From assembly GCF_009830105.1 (NCBI RefSeq), contig NZ_WURB01000004.1:1-64000 (forward strand): a stretch of DNA of 64,000 bases. The letters run 5' to 3'. The notes under the pieces were generated by a model, which did not search any database, was not told where the DNA came from, and saw only the letters and a list, made by a program, of their open reading frames with translations. Within the stretch, counting starts at the first letter, position 1; every line of letters starts with the position of its first letter. Positions 36,568 to 43,304 of the stretch are shown here, one piece after another. The DNA is from Microvirga makkahensis (lineage in GTDB: Bacteria > Pseudomonadota > Alphaproteobacteria > Rhizobiales > Beijerinckiaceae). The position numbers and the translations under genes are program-made.

Positions 36568-37095
36568 TCATTCCTTCGCGAGTCGGTAGGCGCTGCCGAG
36601 CAGGTCGAGCAGATCCAGCAACCGCGCTGCGTAGGGATGGCGGGCGACAAAGCCGATCTCCTCGCGCTCCGTCTCCGATTCCCGCTCCTCTGCCGGACGG
36701 GCAGTTCGAGCAGGTCCGTGATGATCAGCCACTCGATCTCGCGGCCGACTGCCGTCTCGAACATCAGATTGCGCGAGTTCAGGTACGCCGAGGCTCTCTC
36801 GACGCCGATGGCCTTCTCCGACCGCGGCAATCTTCGTAGCGAGCTGTGGCGCCGCCAGCGCGATGTTCGCGGGCGCCTTCAGCATATCCCAGCCAACCGC
36901 CTGATATCCCAGCCAACCGCCCGGCGGTGGACGGCGGCCGAGCCCGCCAGCGAGAAGTGGCGGTCCACGAACCCATCCGCGCGTGACCGGCGGCTTTCGA
37001 AGGAGCGGCGGGCCGTATTGGCCACGATGCGGCCCGCGTCCGCGGGCGAAAGCTCAGGAGGATTTTGCAAGGCTCCAGCAGACCATCCGTCATGA
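36568..37095 (-). pseudogene. Frameshifted DUF6635-like gene
   Basis: Pieces of one protein are spread over two or more minus-strand frames. Reading in order gives DGFVDRHFSLAGSAAVHRRA, then VGWD, then LKAPANIALAAPQLATKIAAV, then EKAIGVERASAYLNSRNLMF, then GREIEWLIITDLLELP, and finally EEIGFVARHPYAARLLDLLDL. The joins need three frame changes. The first is explained exactly by a 20-bp tandem duplication at 36884-36921; deleting one copy restores VGWDMLKAPAN. A second shift lies near 36825 and a third near 36710. The order of motifs resembles DUF6635 proteins (function unknown), though I recall this family only loosely. The original start is unclear. Sequencing error is possible for the single-base shifts but not for the duplication. 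Confidence 0.7.
36884..36921. repeat. 20-nt tandem duplication inside a pseudogene
   Basis: ATATCCCAGCCAACCGCC occurs at 36884-36901 and again at 36904-36921, separated by TG, so the duplicated unit is 20 nt. Being not a multiple of three, it shifts the frame of the broken gene. Confidence 0.92.
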
Positions 37096-37241
37096 GGCAC
37101 CAAGGTCGGCTGTGCGGCTGCGCAAGTCTTCCTCCATGCCGGTGACAGGGCCACGCATCCACCCGGCATGTCGCGGCGGATCCTGAGCCAAGCGGGAACA
37201 GCCTTCACGATCACGACGTTCAATTCCGGGAGGACGCTGTC

Positions 37242-37673
37242 ATGCCGACGAAACTGCCCGACGAAAGACAGATCCGCGAGCCGGGCTCTTTGGAGCTCGA
37301 TCCTTCGGGCGAGGGCGTCGCCCTTGACGAGACCCGGCGTCTGATCGCCTCCAGCAAGGTCGAGGGCACCCCGGTGTTCAACCGGGCAGGGGAGCAGCTC
37401 GGCACCGTGTACAATTTCATGGTCGACAAGATTTCGGGCCAGGTCGCCTATGTGGTGATGAGCTTCGGCGGCTTTCTCGGGATCGGCGAGAACTACCATC
37501 CGCTGCCTTGGCGGGCGCTGACCTATGACACTCGGCTGGGCGGCTATGTGGTGGATGTCAACAAGGACCGGCTGGCTGAAGCTCCACGCTATGGCGCCGG
37601 CGAGGATCCCTTCACGGATGACGAGTACGGCGCGAGGGTCGACGCTTACTACAAGACCACGCCGTCTGCCTGA
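37242..37673 (+). CDS. PRC-barrel domain protein
   Basis: A 143-residue cytoplasmic protein with one PRC-barrel (about residues 32-110): LIASSKVEGTPVFNRAGEQLG, YNFMVDKISGQVAYVVMSFG and GENYHPLPWRALTYD. PRC-barrels occur in photosynthetic reaction-centre H subunits and in RNA-processing and stress proteins. Stand-alone versions of this size are abundant in Hyphomicrobiales and often lie with CsbD or other stress genes, as here. The ATG follows GGGAGGA by 7 nt. No catalytic role is implied. Confidence 0.85.
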   Translation: MPTKLPDERQIREPGSLELDPSGEGVALDETRRLIASSKVEGTPVFNRAGEQLGTVYNFMVDKISGQVAYVVMSFGGFLGIGENYHPLPWRALTYDTRLGGYVVDVNKDRLAEAPRYGAGEDPFTDDEYGARVDAYYKTTPSA

Positions 37674-37911
37674 TCTCTCCGCTGCACGGGTCAGGCCGTA
37701 GGCTGAGGTATCGTGAGTGCGACAGGAATTTCTGAGGCGAGGTCCGGGGGGAACGTCGCCGGCCGGCGACGGCTCGGGGCTCGTTCGGCAGAGAAAGGGG
37801 CACGTAGGCAACGTTCGCTGTCTACCGGGGCAACCGCTATCCACATCACGAGGTTCGGCCGAGAATGGCCGCCCTTGAGCAGACCGGCAGATCGACTTCG
37901 GCGGCAGCCGC

Positions 37912-38660
37912 TCACGCGCGGGACCATGATCCGCCTCCCGGAGGGGAAAGTTCGTCCGGGTCCAGTGCTCCAGCCCACGGAAGGCCGGACGACATCACCA
38001 TCCTGGCCCATGTTGAAGCGGGGCCCAACGTGATCAGCAAAGGCCCATCCTCATCCCGGCCTGTCCGGATTGAGTGCGTTGGGTCGTCGATGCCGATGAA
38101 CATGCCATCGACGGCGCCGGGGTCCTCAAGGCGCAATGCCATGGCCACATGGCTGCGGGGCTGTGTGCGGTTGGCATCACCAACAGGGCTCTTCACCGTC
38201 ATGCTGGTGGCGGTGACCACCCAGGCTGCCCTGATCGTCCCATGCCTGGTCCCGACACGCCATCGATCGTCCTGGTCGAATGACGTGGCCCGGCTCTGCT
38301 CAAAGATCCGGCTGCCCCGAGCCTCGACCGCTTTGGCGAGAGCCATCAGATAACGGGCCGGATTGAACGGGGCCTGGTCATGGAAGCAGAGAGCCCCGGC
38401 CGTCGGGAAGGGCAGGGGGCGGTCGAGAGCCTGCGCCTCGGGGTCCGGGATCCGGGCCGCCTCGGTCTCCTGACGGATCTCATCCATCCGGTGCGGGTCA
38501 CACGTATAGGCTTAGGCCGCCTTGCGCTCGTAGTCGCAGGCGATGCCGGCGTCTCGATCCAGGTGCGGATCCGTTCGACGGCGACGCGATGGGCCTCGGC
38601 ATAGAACATCGCAGTCCTGCGCGCCAGCCAAGCGCGGGAAAGCTTGCCTTCGGGGCTGTT
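37912..38660 (-). pseudogene. Remnant of an FAD-dependent (DadA/glycine oxidase-like) oxidoreductase
   Basis: The middle part of a DAO-family oxidoreductase survives. MFYAEAHRVAVERIRTWIE is followed, after a frame change, by GIACDYERKAA. An in-frame TAA (about 38516) stands where Tyr is expected, and the frame then continues AYTCDPHRMDEIRQE, LPFPTAGALCFHDQAPFNP and VTATSMTVKSPVG. It then falls out of frame near 38010; GQDGDVVR continues in another frame. The N-terminal GxGxxG FAD-binding segment and the C-terminal half are missing. It is therefore an inactivated, truncated gene with at least one nonsense change and two frame changes. Family identification rests on the conserved order of the surviving motifs. 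Confidence 0.75.
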
Positions 38661-38730
38661 GCAACCCAGCAGGAATCATGGCGTCCGGGAAGCGCGGCCA
38701 CCGGGTTCCTCATGGCTCCAGCCGTTTGGC

Positions 38731-39072
38731 TCAGGTCTGCTCACGGCCGTGCACTTGGGCCGGCGGAGCCGTGGCCTCGACGGCGGTGAAGGTCTCCAGG
38801 ATCCGGTAGGTGTGTTCGGCCCCAGCCGGAACCATCCAGGAGTCCCCGGGCTCCAGCCGGATCGTCTGCCCCTCGATCTCCAACTCGGCCCGTCCTGCGA
38901 TCACGTAGCCGACGACCTCATACCCGTGCTTGTGCGAGGGTTTGTCCTGCGTCGGCTCCTCGTCGCGCCAAAGCCGCATGGAAACGCGCTTGCCCGAGGC
39001 GAGGTAGACCTCGCCCTGGTCGCCCTTGGGAGAGTGGGCGCTGCTCACTTTCGTTACGGTTGTGTCGGTCAT
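38731..39072 (-). CDS. Cupin-domain protein
   Basis: A 113-residue single-cupin protein. The first motif is HKHGYEVVGYVIAGRAELEIEG, with two His and a downstream Glu, and the second is LEPGDSWMVPAGAEHTYRI. The metal-binding residues are kept. It starts MTDTTVTKVSSAHSPKG at 39072; the frame upstream to 39216 is overextended. Such small cupins may be isomerases, dioxygenases or binding proteins. It lies downstream of the CaCA exchanger in the opposite direction and next to the oxidoreductase remnant. No substrate can be named. Confidence 0.85.
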   Translation of the reverse strand: MTDTTVTKVSSAHSPKGDQGEVYLASGKRVSMRLWRDEEPTQDKPSHKHGYEVVGYVIAGRAELEIEGQTIRLEPGDSWMVPAGAEHTYRILETFTAVEATAPPAQVHGREQT

Positions 39073-39483
39073 GGGCGTCTCCCCGGCATTCTCAGGGCTG
39101 CTTGCGTTCGAATGCTCCGACCCGCCCGCCTTTGGGCAGATGGGTTGCTCTGCACGCAACCGATGGTCGCGCGCTCCCCAAGGGAACCCGGGTGCGAGGC
39201 CAGGGTTCCGGCGCAATGCGGTGTTCCGGCGAGCCGGAAAACCAACCCTTCATGAGCGTGCCAAAGCTGCCAGCCAGACGCGGTCCGCTGGAACGCATGC
39301 GGTATCCGGTGGTTAAGTGCGAGGATCAAGAACAGTTCCTGCAGGTTTGCCGGCTGTTCTTCGCCCGAGCGGGCCCAGCCTTCAGCAGTATCGGCTCTCC
39401 TCAGCAGACGTCGCCGTCGTCCTCGCGTGTTGCAACCGGAGAGGCTTCGCAGGCGGAGCATCGCTCCGAACGGAGAGGATACT
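39073..39483. other. Divergent promoter region between cupin and exchanger genes
   Basis: About 410 nt between divergently transcribed genes. No gene is supported. A ribosome site GGAGAGG lies at about 39473-39479 before a TTG that I take as the exchanger start. Confidence 0.5.
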
Positions 39484-40557
39484 TTGGCCTTCGACAATCT
39501 CTCGATCTGGCTCAACGGCGGGATCTTTGCCGCGAGTGCCGTCATCGTCTGGCTGGCCGGCAGCCGCCTGGCCCTCTATGTCGACGGGATTGCGGGCCGG
39601 ACCGGCATCGGGCAGGCCTTCACGGGCATGCTGCTGCTGGGCGGGATCACGTCCCTGCCGGAGATCGCCACCGTCACCACGGCGTCCTGGACCGGCAATG
39701 CGCCGCTTGCCGTCAATAATCTCCTCGGCAGCGCATCGATCAACATCCTGCTTCTGGCGATTGCTGACGCCGTATTGGGCCGCAATGCCCTCACATCGGT
39801 GATCGGCAAGCCGGCGACCCTCCTGCAGGGCACGCTCGGCATGATGCTCATGGCCGCCGTTGCCGCGGTCGTCCTGGCGCGCGATGTCCCCGTTGCCGGT
39901 GTGGGGTTGGGCTCGACGGTCCTGATCGTTCTGTGCTTTGCGTCCCTGTGGCTGTCCTCAGGCTACGAGCGCCGGCACGTGTGGACGGCCATCGACGATG
40001 AGCCGGACACAGGCGATGTGCCAGGCGACGATGAACAGAATGAGAGCCAGGGGCAAAAACAGTCCCTGCGCACGCTCGTCATCAAGACGATCATCGTCGG
40101 GGTCGTGATCCTCGGCGCCGGCTTCCTGCTCTCCCAGACGGGCGACGCCATCGCGAAGCAGACCGGGCTGGGCGCAAGCCTCGTCGGCCTTGTGCTGGTG
40201 GGCTTTGCGACGTCGCTGCCGGAACTGAGCTCCATCATCGCGGCGGTCCGGATCCGTCGCTACGAGATGGCGGTTGGCGACATCTTCGGCACCAACCTGT
40301 TCAACATCGCTCTCATCTTCTTGGCTGATCTCGCCTATCCCGGAGGCCCTGTCCTCGCTCAGGCGGGCGCCTTCGAGTCCGTCGCGGCCCTTGTCGGCCT
40401 GGCTCTGACCGGTGTCTTCGTCGTCGGCCTTCTAGAGCGCAGGGACAGGACCGTCGCCCGTATGGGCTACGACTCGCTGGCCGCCATCGTGCTCTACGTC
40501 GCCGGGCTCGTCCTGCTGTACGTGCTCGATCAGCGCAGTGGCTCGGGCATGGGCTGA
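39484..40557 (+). CDS. CaCA-family sodium/calcium (cation/proton) exchanger
   Basis: Inner-membrane cation antiporter of about 357 residues with ten or so hydrophobic segments. The two signature alpha-repeats are present: LLGGITSLPEIATV in the first half and VLVGFATSLPELSSI in the second, each with the Glu that binds the cation. GDIFGTNLFNIALIF follows the second repeat. A hydrophilic acidic loop (about 170-195, with DDEPDTGDVPGDDEQNE) separates the halves. I prefer a TTG start at 39484, 4 nt after GGAGAGG; an ATG at 39427 without a good ribosome site would add 19 residues. Ion specificity cannot be told from sequence. Confidence 0.87.
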   Translation: MAFDNLSIWLNGGIFAASAVIVWLAGSRLALYVDGIAGRTGIGQAFTGMLLLGGITSLPEIATVTTASWTGNAPLAVNNLLGSASINILLLAIADAVLGRNALTSVIGKPATLLQGTLGMMLMAAVAAVVLARDVPVAGVGLGSTVLIVLCFASLWLSSGYERRHVWTAIDDEPDTGDVPGDDEQNESQGQKQSLRTLVIKTIIVGVVILGAGFLLSQTGDAIAKQTGLGASLVGLVLVGFATSLPELSSIIAAVRIRRYEMAVGDIFGTNLFNIALIFLADLAYPGGPVLAQAGAFESVAALVGLALTGVFVVGLLERRDRTVARMGYDSLAAIVLYVAGLVLLYVLDQRSGSGMG

Positions 40558-40600
40558 GGAGTTCCTGCCGGTGTCGCGTCTGGTGGTTCCGGCATTCCGG

Positions 40601-40636
40601 CAAGCCGCGCTCCAAGCCGCCCTCCAAGCCGCCCTC
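40601..40636. repeat. 12-nt tandem triplication
   Basis: CAAGCCGCGCTC, CAAGCCGCCCTC and CAAGCCGCCCTC follow one another without gaps; only one base differs in the first copy. Confidence 0.88.
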
Positions 40637-40911
40637 CATGTGCCAGGGCTCGATGCCGCAGCTTCGGAAGGCCGAGGAATCTGGACGAGGGCGCAGCCCC
40701 ACACCATTGCGGAGGCGGTTGGCCTGTGAGCGACGATCGATCGGGGACCGACCTGCCGAGTGGATCATGCGGGACCCGTAAGCTGCCGATCACAATCCTG
40801 CAGGTTCACTTCGCATGGATCACACAACGATGGTCCGCGGGCTTGCTCGCCCGGCCCGGGAGCAGCAGGCCTGCGCGGCAGACGGAGCCGAGTTGCCGGA
40901 CAATCCGTTCG

Positions 40912-41240
40912 TCAGTTTTGAACGACCTGGATTACCTTACGGTTTTCCAGGTCGACCGCGGCCATGGTCTTGCCGGTGAGCAGGAATTTGTAGCTCGTGG
41001 TTTCCGGCACTTCGCCCATGCTGTCCTACGGAAGGCCTCACGGCCCTACGCTCTCCGGCACGACCTCAAGGGGCCGCCAGTCTCCACCTCAGGCGGCTTC
41101 TCCCGCCGCATGTCGGCTTGATCGCGGCCTGCTTCTCCGGGGCAAGCGGCACAGGCGGCGTTGTTCCACCCGAGTGCCGCCCGTCCGGCCGCTGCCGACG
41201 TCCCGACCAGGCTCACCAGCAGGCGCCCACGCCGTGTCAC
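40912..41240 (-). pseudogene. Possible remnant of a small secreted protein
   Basis: A minus-strand frame from 41240 begins with a signal-like MTRRGRLLVSLVGTSAAAG and then runs into a stop. After several stops, another frame encodes MGEVPETTSYKFLL followed by GKTMAAVDLENRKVIQVVQN and a stop at 40912. The second piece (41019-40912) has protein-like composition and could be the end of the same gene or an independent 35-residue peptide. I do not recognise the family. This is a weak call based on composition. Confidence 0.35.
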
Positions 41241-41429
41241 TCATGGATTGCGCCGGCCGTCGTCGCGCAGACTGTCCTTCAATCCACCGGCCGTGTTCTG
41301 GATCTTGCCTTCGGCCTGATCCATCTTGCCTTCGCTGCGCAGCTTCGTGTCACCGAACATGCGCCCGAAGAATTCCTTCACACGTCCGCCGAGCGTTTTG
41401 GCGCTACCTTCGATGCGATCTTGATCCAT
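41241..41429 (-). CDS. CsbD-family stress protein
   Basis: A 62-residue hydrophilic protein with the CsbD pattern: MDQDRIEGSAKTLGGRVKEF, DTKLRSEGKMDQAEGKIQN and AGGLKDSLRD. In other bacteria, CsbD-like proteins are among the most abundant products of the general stress response; the molecular role is unknown. Its presence near a NepR-like gene and a PRC-barrel gene fits a stress cluster. It has no membrane segment and is probably largely disordered or helical. Confidence 0.88.
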   Translation of the reverse strand: MDQDRIEGSAKTLGGRVKEFFGRMFGDTKLRSEGKMDQAEGKIQNTAGGLKDSLRDDGRRNP

Positions 41430-41886
41430 GGCATTGCTCCTGATGAGAAATCATTTTCAAGATCAACGCATTGCGGTCAGGGCCGTTCCGGGTCTGGCCT
41501 CCGACGGAGACCCTCCTCGTCTATGATCCACACTCCTGCCGCATGCGTTGCTACGAGCGTGGGTCAATCAGAACAGCGTGAGGAATGTCACCGAGCTTCG
41601 TCTCTGCGGAGGACCGGGAGTACGATCGTTCGCTCGACATTGGGACGCCGTCAGGTTTTGACGTCCACGCGGCGCAGACCTCCTCGGGGGCCAACGGCTT
41701 CAATCTGTTCCATTCGGCATCCTGACTCCACCAGGAGCAGCGGCCGGGAACCGTCCTGTCTCATGGTTGAAGGAGCGCCGCCACCCGGCATTTAGAGCAT
41801 CGGACCCGCTTTTGGGCCCGAAGCTCCACTCTTCCAAGAGCGCATCGTTCGAAGCGCAAAACCGGCCCCACTGTCTTACACGATGG
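41430..41886. other. Intergenic region with a palindromic element
   Basis: No supported gene is seen. A copy of the dispersed palindromic element lies at 41795-41872 just beyond the end of the hemerythrin-phasin gene, where it may act in transcript termination. Confidence 0.5.
41795..41872. repeat. Dispersed palindromic element
   Basis: GAGCATCGGACCCG is followed by a GGGCCCGAAGCTCC arm, then GAGCGCATCGTTCGAAGCG and AAAACCGGCCCCACT. It shares GAGCATCGGA with the element at 35.7 kb and the AAAACCGG/CCACT core with that at 8.9 kb. Confidence 0.6.
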
Positions 41887-42879
41887 CTAGGCTGCGCCGC
41901 GGACCCGCTCGGCGGTCTTCTCTGCCTGCACGGATACGGTGCGGGTGGCGTCCTCGGCCATCTGGATCGTGAGCTCGGCGATGCGCCGGCTGTTCTCGAC
42001 CGTCAGCTCCAGGTTGTCGCGCAGGAGCGAGCTTTGCACCTCGATGAGATCGGTCACCGAGCGGCAACGGGCGAGCGACTGCAGGCCGTCGAGGTTACGC
42101 TGCAGGCGCTTCTGGCTGCGGTCGACCACTTCGCGCGAGACTTCCTGCAGGCCGCGGGCCAAGGCGGTGCCGGACTGGGCCACAGCCCGGAGGTTGTGTG
42201 CCGCCTCCTCGCTCAGCCCCAGGGCGACCCCGTCGGATCGACCCGCCGCCTGAAAGCCTTGACCCGTCGAGCGGCGAGTGAGCTCCGAGAACGTGCCGAA
42301 GCCGGTCTGGACTACCTCCTGCAGGGCTTGAACCATGGTCTGGGCGCTCTTCACGCCAGCCTGCAGCGTGTCGGCCACGTCCCCGGTCACCCGCTGCACG
42401 GCTTCACCTTGCTCACGGGCTTGTCGGCTGTCGGCGCGCTTCATCTCGTCGATGCTTGCCATTTCATCTTCCACCGTTTCGACTATGGCGTTGGCTTCCT
42501 CGTCGCTCAGGACTTTGAGCACCGCGGGAAGCAGTTCCTTCCTGTCGTCGCGAATGTGCTGCTGAAACACCCTCCGCAGCTCTGACACCCGGCCGATGAA
42601 CTCCGCACCGTTCTTGGGCATGCGGTCCAGTTCGGACAGGAGCGCGGCCGTTTCCTGATTGTCGCTGATGGCCTCCCGCAGGAGATCGTCCATCCCGTGC
42701 CGTCTCAGCACAGGAAAGAGGTGTTCCTCCTGCAAGGTGGCCAGCAGTTCCAGCTCCTCCTTCAGGTCCGCGAACAGTCGCTCACGGGTTTTGATCGCGT
42801 TGTCGGACGCCGCGAGGAGCTTGTCGAAGAGCTCGTTCGCCTTGTCGGGTGGGGTTTGGCTGAACCGTCCGTTCATCAT
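41887..42879 (-). CDS. Hemerythrin-like and phasin domain fusion protein
   Basis: A 330-residue cytoplasmic protein. The N-terminal 140 residues form a helical bundle with hemerythrin-like spacing: LLATLQEEHLFPVLRRH, then a middle helix, then FQQHIRDDRKELLPAVL. The His/Glu residues are suited to a di-iron site, though the first His of the canonical HHE set is not obvious. Residues about 170-325 form a phasin-like coiled region ending with VDRSQKRLQRNLDGLQSLAR, DLIEVQSSLLRDNLELTVEN and RRIAELTIQMAEDATR. Phasins coat polyhydroxybutyrate granules. A fusion would place an oxygen/iron-sensing bundle on such granules. Start at ATG 42879 (or 42876) after GCGAGGA. Confidence 0.8.
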   Translation of the reverse strand: MMNGRFSQTPPDKANELFDKLLAASDNAIKTRERLFADLKEELELLATLQEEHLFPVLRRHGMDDLLREAISDNQETAALLSELDRMPKNGAEFIGRVSELRRVFQQHIRDDRKELLPAVLKVLSDEEANAIVETVEDEMASIDEMKRADSRQAREQGEAVQRVTGDVADTLQAGVKSAQTMVQALQEVVQTGFGTFSELTRRSTGQGFQAAGRSDGVALGLSEEAAHNLRAVAQSGTALARGLQEVSREVVDRSQKRLQRNLDGLQSLARCRSVTDLIEVQSSLLRDNLELTVENSRRIAELTIQMAEDATRTVSVQAEKTAERVRGAA

Positions 42880-43304
42880 TGTTCCTCGCAAAAATCATCA
42901 AAGAAACGGTCCCAGGCTCCGCAGCTTGGACCACATGCCGTGACACTGATATGTCGACTGAACTGAATACGTTACGCGGGACTCACGTCTGGCGGGCAAT
43001 CTTGTACGCCCGCCGACCCATTCATCTGGCGGTGACGTGTTACTGACCTTTGAGGGCGCTTGTCCCTTGAGTTCGGTCCGCAGGGGACCAGGTTTTGATT
43101 TTTTTAACCGAGGTTAATTCGAGGACGGTGCCTAAGGTTCCCGGGCGATGACACGCGGCGCAGTATCGCGCAGGCGCAAGGGTCGGGCCGCCTCCGGGCC
43201 GGTTCCGGCTCGCGCATCTCTGCACTTGGAACGACGCTGTCGGATCGGATGACGTGAGTGGTCTTGCCGCCCTGCTCCTTGCTGAGGCGACATTGCTCTT
43301 CGCC
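42880..43304. other. Intergenic region, AT-rich in parts
   Basis: No supported gene is seen. A GGTCC-GCAGG-GGACC hairpin followed by a T-run (about 43076-43107) on the plus strand looks like a terminator, but no plus-strand gene ends here. The longer minus-strand frame at 43040-43795 is a shadow of the PBP gene. Confidence 0.5.

Larger units (their letters stand above)
40558..41240. other. Mostly non-coding region with a 12-nt triplicate repeat and gene fragments
   Basis: No intact gene is seen. Features are the 12-nt repeat at 40601-40636 and, on the minus strand, what looks like a broken small secreted protein (40912-41240, listed separately). Remaining open frames have no family or ribosome-site support. 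Confidence 0.5.

Noticed and set aside
36879..37844. Minus-strand frame of 321 codons
   Set aside because: It runs through the PRC-barrel gene on the other strand. Only its last 70 residues look like protein, and these belong to the DUF6635-like pseudogene.
43076..43107. Hairpin GGTCC/GGACC with a T-run as a terminator
   Set aside because: No plus-strand gene ends nearby, so it is kept only as a note within the intergenic entry.
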